Assembly: GCA_964419225.1 (NCBI GenBank)
Contig: CAYQPF010000024.1
Coordinates: 1-44,717, forward strand
From: CAYQPF01 sp964419225
Lineage (GTDB): Bacteria; Cloacimonadota; Cloacimonadia; Cloacimonadales; CAYQPF01
DNA: 44,717 bases
Direction of reading: 5' to 3'
The notes below the pieces were generated by a model. That model searched no databases, had not been told where the DNA came from, and was given only the letters and a program-made list of their open reading frames with translations. The position numbers and the translations under genes were made by a program. Positions 24,790 to 31,937 of the stretch are shown one piece after another (position 1 is the stretch's first letter; every line of letters starts with the position of its first letter).

Positions 24790-25254
24790 TTATTTGAGTA
24801 CCTCACTTACATTCAGGATAATAAGCAGATCATCTTTCAATTCCACTACTCCTCTGATGAATTCTTTGGAAATATCACCCACATTTGCCGGAGCTGCCTG
24901 AATTTCTTCTTCGTTTACTTCGATAACATCACCGATTTTATCAATGATAAATCCAACGGCATCTGCACCGATCTCATCAAATACACCGATTTTGTTTTCC
25001 AGTAACTTAGTTTCATTTCCTGTTTTTAGAATAAGATTTCTCGTCTTATCTTTTATCTCTGTATCTTTACGTCCAAGTCTTTTAGCTAAATCAAATATTG
25101 TTATGATCTGACCGCGTAAATTGAATAAACCTTTAATATATTCTGAACTGTCGGGTACAGGAGTATATTTTATCTGATTGTTTATCTCTTTAACCTGCAA
25201 AATATTCACTCCGAAAAGTGTCTCACCTATATAGAATGTTGTGAATTGGATCAT
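24790..25254 (-). CDS. cheW: CheW-type coupling protein
   Basis: 154 aa, a single CheW domain: FYIGETLFGVNILQVKEINNQIKYTPVPDSSEYIKGLFNLRGQIITIFDLAKRLG, then GFIIDKIGDVIEVNEEEI and IRGVVELKDDLLIILNVSEVL. It normally bridges chemoreceptors and CheA. It starts 1 nt after the end of the CheA-like gene. No receptor (MCP), CheY, CheR or CheB is encoded in the window, so its partners other than the CheA-like protein lie elsewhere or are non-canonical. Confidence 0.93.
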   Translation of the reverse strand: MIQFTTFYIGETLFGVNILQVKEINNQIKYTPVPDSSEYIKGLFNLRGQIITIFDLAKRLGRKDTEIKDKTRNLILKTGNETKLLENKIGVFDEIGADAVGFIIDKIGDVIEVNEEEIQAAPANVGDISKEFIRGVVELKDDLLIILNVSEVLK

Positions 25255-25255
25255 T

Positions 25256-27334
25256 TTAAATTTCCTCCTCTGTTTCTTGATTTAATATTTTTTTAATTGT
25301 ACTTAGTAATTTATCTTTGTGCAGCTTAACTTCATAAGCACTAAAGCCAGCTTCCAAAGCTTTGCTCTTGTGCTCATCATCTGCCAGGGTTGTTACCGCA
25401 ACAGCAGGGATAGTCTTATTTATTTCTCTTACTTTACTGATAAATTCATAGCCATCCATGCGTGGCATAACAATATCACAAACTATAAGATCGTAGGTTC
25501 CTGCCTGGAATTTCTTCCAGCCATCCATTCCATCGTATGCAATATCAACGGTAAAATTCACAGATTCAAGATATTGTTTTTCCAAAGCACGGAAGAATGG
25601 AGTATCTTCTACTAAAAGGACTTTGTGCTTCTGATCTTTCTTTTGTTTATATTTAAAAGCCTTCTCCGGCTCGGCCATCTCAATTAACTCATAAATGTCC
25701 GGGAAAAGAACAAGTTTGTCCTTGATCAGAGTAGAACCGATCAAGCCCTTTCCTGTAATTGTTTCCACGTCCATATCAAGATTAACTTCTACAGAATCTA
25801 TTATTTTATAAGCGATAATCCCTAAAGGTGTATCTACCATTTTGGGAATTATTACATAAATAATATTGGGTAATTCAGCTTCATTTTGGACTGGGAGAAA
25901 ATCTGCTAATTTTATTATTCTCAGACTTTTTCCTTCATGTTCAATGTAATTTTTGTCACCCACTAATTCAATTTTTGCATTTTCCACTTTCTCTATGCGT
26001 TTAACAAGATCAAGGTTAAGGGCATAAGTCTCAAATTTGTCTTCAAACAGGAGAAGGCTCTGCAGATCCTGTTGCATAGTATGGTCATCATCAGTATCTT
26101 TTTTGATTTCTTTAGTATTGTTGAAATGCAGTTTAGCCTTATAAGCAATACCGCTGATATCGATGATCAAAGCAACTGATCCATCTCCCATGATCGTAGC
26201 ACCTGAATAACAAATTGAGTTTTTGAAGAATCTGGGAATTGTTTTTACCACAATTTCTTCAACATCAAAAATCTCCTGTACTGCTAAACCAAATTCATTA
26301 TCGTCATGCTGCAAGACCAAGATCCTCACGGTTTGATCGGAGATTGTTTGACGCGGTAACCCTAAAACTTCATCCAGATAGACGATTGGTAATAATTTAT
26401 TTCTTAATCTTAAAACAGGTGCTTCATTCACCATTTCTATGTGACGGTTCTTATCTTCAGAAGTTATTCTGACAATTTCTCTTAAAGAAACCTGGGGGAT
26501 CGCAAATCTTTGCTTTTGGGTAGAGACAATGATAGAAGGTACTATAACTAAGGTCAGGGGTAGTTTGATATTGATTTTTGTCGGTCTGTCTGGTTCGGAA
26601 TCAATTGTGATCGTACCGCCTATTTTTTCCAGCATCTCCCTGGCATTGGAAAGGGTGACATTTTGTACACCATCTTCATTCGTAATCTTAAAGGTATAAT
26701 ATCCCTCAGTCAAAATCAAATTAATGATTTCTTTTTTAGATAATTTCTGGGCACTTGCTTCATTGATCATTCCTGCATCAATAAATTCCTTTAAGATCTC
26801 TTTAACATTAAGACCTGATCCGTCATCAACAATGTCAACATTGACTTTTCCACCTTCATGATAAGCCTTCAAAATTATTTTACAGGTTTCATCCTTTTTG
26901 AGACGCTTGCGTTCTTCAGGTGTTTCCAATAAGTAGTAAGTAATGAAATGGATCAGGATATTCAAAGGTTCCGACAAGCATTCGATGATGGATTTATCCA
27001 GATTGATGTCATTTCCTACTGTATCCAATTTGATTTTTTTATTTATTTTGGGAGATAAATCTCTGATCACCCGGGGGAATTTACCAAAAACTAACGAAAT
27101 TGGCTGCATTCTGGTGTTCATTATTTTTTCCTGAAGTATTGAAGTGGTCAAATCCACATCCTGTAGTACCCCAGAAAGACCAGGTATTTTCTTTACAATA
27201 TCCCCGCTTAGTCTCAATAATTGATTTCTTGATAATACTAATTCCCCTGCATAGACCATCAGTTCATTTAACAACGAAACGTTAACTCTAATCGTATCAA
27301 TCTGTTTTGTGTCTTGAGTTTGATTCTCTTCCAT
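25256..27334 (-). CDS. CheA-like pseudokinase: P3 dimerisation, degenerate ATPase, two CheW domains, receiver
   Basis: 692 aa. The P1 (Hpt) and P2 domains are absent: the protein begins directly with the P3 dimerisation helices (IDTIRVNVSLLNELMVYAGELVLSRNQLLRL, residues 12-42). The ATPase region aligns with CheA, but the N-box (normally HLVRNSVDHGIE) reads ILIHFITYYLLE at 126-137, with Phe130 in place of the Mg/ATP-binding Asn. The G2 box (GRGVGMDVV) is lost (NEDGVQNVTLSN, 219-230), while G1 DDGSGL (170-175) remains. Then CheW domain 1 (about 262-400), CheW domain 2 (about 425-555) and a receiver (570-685) with E576/D577, phospho-acceptor D620 and K670. AGGAGGATAGG precedes the ATG, so the short N-terminus is real. 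The open frame argues for a selected, kinase-dead scaffold. First gene of the seven-gene unit. Confidence 0.88.
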   Translation of the reverse strand: MEENQTQDTKQIDTIRVNVSLLNELMVYAGELVLSRNQLLRLSGDIVKKIPGLSGVLQDVDLTTSILQEKIMNTRMQPISLVFGKFPRVIRDLSPKINKKIKLDTVGNDINLDKSIIECLSEPLNILIHFITYYLLETPEERKRLKKDETCKIILKAYHEGGKVNVDIVDDGSGLNVKEILKEFIDAGMINEASAQKLSKKEIINLILTEGYYTFKITNEDGVQNVTLSNAREMLEKIGGTITIDSEPDRPTKINIKLPLTLVIVPSIIVSTQKQRFAIPQVSLREIVRITSEDKNRHIEMVNEAPVLRLRNKLLPIVYLDEVLGLPRQTISDQTVRILVLQHDDNEFGLAVQEIFDVEEIVVKTIPRFFKNSICYSGATIMGDGSVALIIDISGIAYKAKLHFNNTKEIKKDTDDDHTMQQDLQSLLLFEDKFETYALNLDLVKRIEKVENAKIELVGDKNYIEHEGKSLRIIKLADFLPVQNEAELPNIIYVIIPKMVDTPLGIIAYKIIDSVEVNLDMDVETITGKGLIGSTLIKDKLVLFPDIYELIEMAEPEKAFKYKQKKDQKHKVLLVEDTPFFRALEKQYLESVNFTVDIAYDGMDGWKKFQAGTYDLIVCDIVMPRMDGYEFISKVREINKTIPAVAVTTLADDEHKSKALEAGFSAYEVKLHKDKLLSTIKKILNQETEEEI

Positions 27335-27397
27335 CCTATCCTCCTGAAGTCATATTCATCATTAAAAGAGTAATTAGTACTCCATTTTCATTAGGTT

Positions 27398-27428
27398 ATA
27401 ATAAAACTAATTTCTTTTTTAATGTCAA
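27398..27428 (-). promoter_or_regulatory. Likely promoter of the CheA-like/CheW/KdsD/TPR unit
   Basis: Minus strand: TTGACA (27428-27423), a 19-bp spacer and TATTAT (27403-27398). It is the only good pair in the 150-bp gap before the first gene; the long spacer lowers confidence. The leader to the ATG is about 60 nt. Confidence 0.45.
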
Positions 27429-27484
27429 ATGAAATTTATGAGATTTGGAGGCTTTTGATGATATTTTACCAATCGCACCTGTCT

Positions 27485-28078
27485 TTATAGATTATCCAAT
27501 CTTAAACCTATTGTAAATCCAATTTGAGTATTTGTTATCTTGGCATAATTTGAATGTTCATCTGAATTAATTTTGCCATTGTTAATTTTATATTGTAACT
27601 GACAGATAAACTTCTCTCTTAAATAACTTAGTCCGGCTGCAAAAAAAATGTCACCACTGGTTTGACGATCATTTTTAAAAAAATCATCAGCAATAAAGGC
27701 ATTGTATCCCAAATTGGCATCAATTTCCAGGGTGTTTTTATCGTTCATTAACAAATAATCATCGTTTAATGGGATTTTCAGGGCGACATATACGGGTACA
27801 AAACTGAAGTTAGCCTTTATAAATTTATTGTATCCTGCTCTAATCGGAATAGATCTGGGAAATTGATATTCCAGTCCAATACCTATTAAAAAGTAATCAG
27901 TTATTTTCATTATTTCCAAGGAGGAAGATAATCCCGACTTTACATCAAAATCCTTTGTTCCCTGATCCATTTTCCAATTCTGTTTGCCGGCAAAATCAAA
28001 TCCCAAATTGAATTGGGTTACAGCAGATAAGCATACAAATCCCAGCAAAAAAACTCCTAAAACAATCATCTTTTTCAT
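27485..28078 (-). CDS. Small outer-membrane beta-barrel-like protein (paralogue C)
   Basis: 197 aa. Signal peptide MKKMIVLGVFLLGFVCLSA, then FNLGFDFAGKQNW, SLEIMKITDYFLIGIGLEYQFPRS, FSFVPVYVALKIPL, DANLGYNAF, FFAAGLSYLREKFICQLQYKIN and a final TQIGFTIGLRLDNL. Alternating amphipathic strands, Gly-aromatic turns and the hydrophobic C-terminal strand indicate an 8-10-strand barrel of the OMP_b-brl kind. It shares this pattern with the genes at 28075, 28717 and 43739. The ATG overlaps the stop of the preceding copy (ATGA). Function unknown; probably surface structure or a small porin-like role. Confidence 0.72.
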   Translation of the reverse strand: MKKMIVLGVFLLGFVCLSAVTQFNLGFDFAGKQNWKMDQGTKDFDVKSGLSSSLEIMKITDYFLIGIGLEYQFPRSIPIRAGYNKFIKANFSFVPVYVALKIPLNDDYLLMNDKNTLEIDANLGYNAFIADDFFKNDRQTSGDIFFAAGLSYLREKFICQLQYKINNGKINSDEHSNYAKITNTQIGFTIGLRLDNL

Positions 28079-28686
28079 TGGATTTCCCTTATATTATCAA
28101 ATCTAACCCCAAGAGATATACTTAGTTGATCATTCTGCACTTTAACCGGATCCCAGTAATACGAATTGCCATTGTATGTTATGCTACCTGTATTTACTTG
28201 ATACATTAATTGTATAACAGCATTTTGAGTTACAAAATCCAATCCAATACCATAGTAAAAACCACCGTGTAAATTATAGTTATCATTGTAGGCTTTGTTA
28301 CACCAAAAAGAATTATGTCCAAAATTCCCGTTTATCTCTACACAAAAATTTTTATTTATTTTCTTAAAATCTTCTACAATTGGAATTTTAAATGTCAAAT
28401 ATATGGGAATAAAATTAAATGTGGGAATTTCCTCAAAAGAATCAAGATCTGTATCTAGAGATTTCGGAAACTGATATTCAATTCCAAGGCCATAATAAAA
28501 GAAATTATTATGATCCATTATTTCAATACTTGGACTGAAACTATTTTTTATTTTATAAGTATCTGTATGCGATGGATTTTTTACTTTATATTCTCCACCT
28601 GTATCTAATCCTAAATTGATTTGGAATTCTGAATATAAGCTACATATTGAAATCAATGAAAGTAAAACGATAATGATTTTTTTCAT
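28075..28686 (-). CDS. Small outer-membrane beta-barrel-like protein (paralogue B)
   Basis: 203 aa. Signal peptide MKKIIIVLLSLISICSLYS followed by FQINLGLDTGGEY, SPSIEIMDHNNFFYYGLGIEYQFPKSL, FNFIPIYLTFKIPIV, EINGNFGHNSFW, HGGFYYGIGLDFVTQNAVIQLMYQVNTG and SISLGVRFDNI, the same block order as its neighbours. It follows copy A by 30 nt and overlaps copy C by 4 nt, so the three form an operon. Diverged in sequence but collinear, indicating tandem duplication. Function unknown. Confidence 0.72.
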   Translation of the reverse strand: MKKIIIVLLSLISICSLYSEFQINLGLDTGGEYKVKNPSHTDTYKIKNSFSPSIEIMDHNNFFYYGLGIEYQFPKSLDTDLDSFEEIPTFNFIPIYLTFKIPIVEDFKKINKNFCVEINGNFGHNSFWCNKAYNDNYNLHGGFYYGIGLDFVTQNAVIQLMYQVNTGSITYNGNSYYWDPVKVQNDQLSISLGVRFDNIREIQ

Positions 28687-28716
28687 ATTTTGTTCTTCCT
28701 TGTTTAGTTTCTTTCT

Positions 28717-29325
28717 CTATTTCCCTAAGAATCTATATCCTATAGTAGTAGTAAAGTGTGAATAAGTGTTTTTACATGTATAGTTCGTCAGAGCTAAATC
28801 GTTAATATCGTCGAAAGTAAAATTATTGATTTTGTAGGTTGTCTGAAGAATAAAATTGTTTTTAACATATTCAAAGCCAAACCCAGAATATAAACCTCCA
28901 TTGAGTTCATTCGGGATCATTAAATACTGGTTATCTTTATAGAAATTGAAGCCAAAGGAACCAATAACAGATAAGCCGTTTTCATCTATTTTTTTGAAAA
29001 TAGGAACCTTTGCTGTAAAATACAAGGGAATGAAGGTAAATCTGATATCCTTTCCGGAAGTACCCCAATACTTTTTGAATTCTATAACTCTTTCAATTTG
29101 ATATTCGGCACCGAAACCGAATAAAATGTTCTTTGATTCGGACAGAAATTCCAATGATGGAGATACACCCGTTTTTGTGTACCAGACAGAATCATAATCC
29201 CAATGAATTGTTTTCCATTTTTGAGAAAATTCACCTGCAAAATCAATTCCTAAATTGACTTGTACTATAGCATTCATTCCAAATGAAAATAAGATAGAAA
29301 TAATAACCAGAATTAATTTTTTCAT
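28717..29325 (-). CDS. Small outer-membrane beta-barrel-like protein (paralogue A)
   Basis: 202 aa. Signal peptide MKKLILVIISILFSFGMNA, then VQVNLGIDFAGEF, SPSLEFLSESKNILFGFGAEYQIER, FTFIPLYFTAKVPIFK, SVIGSFGFNFYKDN, LNGGLYSGFGFEYVKNNFILQTTYKINN and TTIGYRFLGK. First gene of the three-copy operon; GGAGT precedes the ATG. The upstream region has TTGACA (29383-29378, minus) but only a poor -10. The blocks 'NGG-Y-G-G' and 'F-P-Y---K-P' are the most conserved among all four copies. Confidence 0.72.
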   Translation of the reverse strand: MKKLILVIISILFSFGMNAIVQVNLGIDFAGEFSQKWKTIHWDYDSVWYTKTGVSPSLEFLSESKNILFGFGAEYQIERVIEFKKYWGTSGKDIRFTFIPLYFTAKVPIFKKIDENGLSVIGSFGFNFYKDNQYLMIPNELNGGLYSGFGFEYVKNNFILQTTYKINNFTFDDINDLALTNYTCKNTYSHFTTTIGYRFLGK

Positions 29326-29529
29326 AGTTACTCCTTAATCAGGCTAATCAATGCCAATATCACTTATGTTTTGATAATGTCAAAGTTTTATTTCTGAGAC
29401 TAAAGTCATATCTTTGTTTTTTTGCAAAGATCAAATGTTTTATAAAACAAAAAGTTCGAAATAATCTTGTAACAAAAGTGATTTTGCTTTGTTTAGATTA
29501 TAACTGATAAATGTAAAAGAGGAGATGTT

Positions 29530-30318
29530 ATGAGACGGTTACTGATACTAATTATTACACTATGTATTTCGATTTTGTTTTTTGCCTGTAGTGGTAAAGA
29601 AAACTTAAGCCCTGTCTATCAATCTTCCGGAATGCAGGCAGAAGAATTATACAATGAGAGTGTTAATCTGAATAGTAATGAAATCTTTGCTGCTATCGCA
29701 GATTTTGATTCATTAACCTCTTGCCTTTTACTGAATTGTAAAAACCCGATGAATGCTTATGAATTATATTTTATTAAGATCAATGGGGAAATGCTTTATG
29801 AGTCTGCAACACCAGCTACCCACACATTTGAATACACCAAAATTTACCTTAACAGGGGTTTTATGCCTGATACAGATGTAAATGTCGAGATCAGACTACA
29901 ATTGTATAGTCCGTCAACGGGCCTTATCTCGGATAAAACCTATACTAATACTGTTCGAACAGCTTCAAAACAAGTCATAGTTTCAGCAGACTCTCTTTTG
30001 CAATACAATATTCCTTATCATTTCACTTGGCGATACAGCAGTAAAAACCAATATCAATATGTGAAAATGCGTGCAGCAGATTATGATGAAACAAACGGTT
30101 CGTTTATTTTTAATCAACTTGTGAAAGGTGTCGATCAGAATATTAATGATTTCTATTTTCCTTTGAACTGTGTACAACCCTATTCAGCTGAAAATAAAGT
30201 TTCTGCTTCTATAACTGGTTTTAACTCATCCTGTAAAGACAAATTTCTTCTTTTCTCGCAACAAAGCAATTACCAGTATTTCCCAGTCCAGGATTCTACA
30301 AGTTTTTGTAAAAAATAG
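29530..30318 (+). CDS. Lipoprotein of unknown function (tandem copy 1)
   Basis: 262 aa. Lipoprotein signal MRRLLILIITLCISILFFAC (lipid Cys20), then a Ser/Thr-rich linker. The conserved core is AEELYNESVNLNSNEIFAAIADFDSL, NAYELYFIKINGEMLYES, RGFMPDTDVNVEIRLQLYSP, DKTYTNTVRTASKQVIVSADSLL, VKGVDQNINDFYFPLNCV and ITGFNSSCKDKFLLFSQQ. It is shared almost block for block with the next gene. The beta-rich pattern suggests an Ig-like or jelly-roll fold. AGAGGAGATG supplies the SD. The leader (AAAAGTGATTTTGCTTTG, 29475-29492) is also duplicated before copy 2. Function unknown. Confidence 0.78.
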   Translation: MRRLLILIITLCISILFFACSGKENLSPVYQSSGMQAEELYNESVNLNSNEIFAAIADFDSLTSCLLLNCKNPMNAYELYFIKINGEMLYESATPATHTFEYTKIYLNRGFMPDTDVNVEIRLQLYSPSTGLISDKTYTNTVRTASKQVIVSADSLLQYNIPYHFTWRYSSKNQYQYVKMRAADYDETNGSFIFNQLVKGVDQNINDFYFPLNCVQPYSAENKVSASITGFNSSCKDKFLLFSQQSNYQYFPVQDSTSFCKK

Positions 30319-30395
30319 TTGCTAATTCAAGGCTAAAAAATATCTTGTTTAAAAGTGATTTTGCTTTGCTTAGATAATATTAAAGAGGAGATGAT

Positions 30396-31187
30396 ATGAG
30401 ACTGCTACTGATACTTATTATTACGCTATGTGTTTCATTTTTACTTCTTTCCTGTAGCGGAAAAGAAGACTTAAGCCCCGGTAATTACACTTCAGGCACT
30501 CAGGCTGAAGATCTTTATAATGAGAGTGTTAATCTGAATAGTAACGAACTTTTCGCTTCAATTGCCAATTTTGATTCCACTTTTTCATATCTTTATTTGA
30601 ATTATAAAAACCTGACTAATGCACAGGAATTGTATTTTGTAAAGATCAATGGGGAAGACATGTACGCAAGTACAACACCAGCTCCCGATTTTTATGAATA
30701 TACCAGAATACCTATTAATAAAGGTTTTCTCCCGGATACCAATATCGATGTGGAAATCAGAGTTCAATTATATAATGACAGCTTGGGGATTATTCTCGAT
30801 AAAACCTATACGAACTCTGTTCGTGCGGCATCCAGGCTGACAATTTCATCCGCAGATTCTCTTTTGTCAAATACTGTTCCTTACCATTTTGATTGGAATA
30901 TCAGCAGTAAAAACCAGTTTCAATATGTAACTATGCGTTCTGTTCTGCGTGATGAATATAATAATCTGCTTAATTATAATCAATTTGTAAAAGGTGTTGA
31001 TCAGAATACGAATAATTTTACATTTCCAATGAACTGTGTTGAACTTTATCCATCTCCACAAGCAGGTCTTTGGGTTAGTGTTACCGGGTTTAATTCAACG
31101 TGTAATAATAAATTTCTGCTGTTTTCTCAACAAACTACTTCAAGAAGCGTTCATGTGGATGATAAAGTTAGCTTGAAGCGGAAGTAA
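30396..31187 (+). CDS. Lipoprotein of unknown function (tandem copy 2)
   Basis: 263 aa. Lipoprotein signal MRLLLILIITLCVSFLLLSC (Cys20). It has the same blocks as copy 1: AEDLYNESVNLNSNELFASIANFDST, NAQELYFVKINGEDMYAS, KGFLPDTNIDVEIRVQLYND, DKTYTNSVRAASRLTISSADSLL, FVKGVDQNTNNFTFPMNCVEL and VTGFNSTCNNKFLLFSQQ. The C-terminal tail (RSVHVDDKVSLKRK) differs. The leader sequence AAAAGTGATTTTGCTTTG recurs at 30350, so regulatory DNA was duplicated with the gene. A three-hairpin element follows 33 nt after the stop. Confidence 0.78.
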   Translation: MRLLLILIITLCVSFLLLSCSGKEDLSPGNYTSGTQAEDLYNESVNLNSNELFASIANFDSTFSYLYLNYKNLTNAQELYFVKINGEDMYASTTPAPDFYEYTRIPINKGFLPDTNIDVEIRVQLYNDSLGIILDKTYTNSVRAASRLTISSADSLLSNTVPYHFDWNISSKNQFQYVTMRSVLRDEYNNLLNYNQFVKGVDQNTNNFTFPMNCVELYPSPQAGLWVSVTGFNSTCNNKFLLFSQQTTSRSVHVDDKVSLKRK

Positions 31188-31219
31188 GCCTCTATATTTA
31201 TATTGGGCTAAAGAGGCAT

Positions 31220-31345
31220 TGACATAATTAATCTGGACGCCCTTTTCGGGCGAATATGAATGCATTTCAACCCGGTGGCTTCCGCCACCGGCTACTAAAG
31301 GAGTATGCACCTTCTGTGCAATTGGATGATATTTGAATTATGTCA
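31220..31345. mobile_element. 126-bp MITE-like element with terminal inverted repeats and three internal hairpins
   Basis: Terminal inverted repeats TGACATAATT (31220-31229) and AATTATGTCA (31336-31345) are perfect. Inside are CGCCC/GGGCG (31238-31252), CCGGTGGC/GCCACCGG (31272-31291, loop TTCC) and TGCAC/GTGCA (31306-31320). Folded, the element would be a cloverleaf. The order of hairpins resembles short CG-rich hairpin repeats I recall as common in intergenic DNA of FCB and Planctomycetes genomes. It has no coding capacity. It could also serve as a terminator region for the lipoprotein gene. Confidence 0.65.
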
Positions 31346-31451
31346 TTGGCTTTTAAAAGCGAAGGTAAGTTATTATAATAACCCCGTATAAATGCCGGGT
31401 AATAAGTCGAACATTCACTTAACTTACAACTAACAACTAATAACTAACAAC

Positions 31452-31937
31452 TTATAAGTATTTCTTAAAATACTCATCGTAAAAGAATGGATCAAAATGC
31501 TTTAGCAACATTCTGACTGCATGCTCATAGTTGCTTAGGTAGGATGAGATAGTAAATTTATGTCTCTTGCCATCAATATAGTAAACAACTTCGACAGCTT
31601 CTCTGAAAAGAAAAGTGGATAATTTAATCTTCTTGATCTGTTCCCATTCTATTTCCGTTTCGTCTGTTAATAGTGCTCTTCTAGCTCTGAAAAGGAAAAA
31701 CATCCCAGGTAATCTGGTCATTCTCGACAGACCGGTCGTCGAGATGAACAGGTTATAACAAAAGAAATAAAGGGCAAACAGGAAGAATATGGCTGACAAG
31801 AATATCCCTAAGATAATGCTTAACACAGGATCCTGCTGATAAAAACCGGCTACAATAGATATCCCTTTGTTAATCAAAAGGTAAGACACAAACAGTACAA
31901 TATAAAGAATTATTCCATATCTGTATTCATGTTTCAT
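31452..31937 (-). CDS. Membrane protein with soluble C-terminal (PH-like) domain, downstream of RNase R
   Basis: 161 aa. Two hydrophobic helices near the N-terminus (GIILYIVLFVSYLLINKGISIV and LSIILGIFLSAIFFLFALYFFCYNLFI) are followed by a beta-rich domain (TDETEIEWEQIKKIKLSTFLFREAVEVVYYIDGKRHKFTISSYL), the layout of bacterial PH-domain membrane proteins. The ATG overlaps the RNase R stop (ATGA), so it is the last gene of the yicC operon. No enzymatic motif. Short 'aacaactaataactaac' words lie just downstream. Confidence 0.7.
   Translation of the reverse strand: MKHEYRYGIILYIVLFVSYLLINKGISIVAGFYQQDPVLSIILGIFLSAIFFLFALYFFCYNLFISTTGLSRMTRLPGMFFLFRARRALLTDETEIEWEQIKKIKLSTFLFREAVEVVYYIDGKRHKFTISSYLSNYEHAVRMLLKHFDPFFYDEYFKKYL

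Noticed and set aside
25256..27334. Normal CheA kinase
   Set aside because: The phosphotransfer domain is absent and the N and G2 boxes are not conserved, so a standard kinase call would mislead.
31220..31345. tRNA gene, because of the cloverleaf fold
   Set aside because: Far too long, no T-loop or D-loop consensus, stems of different lengths from tRNA and no CCA-like end.
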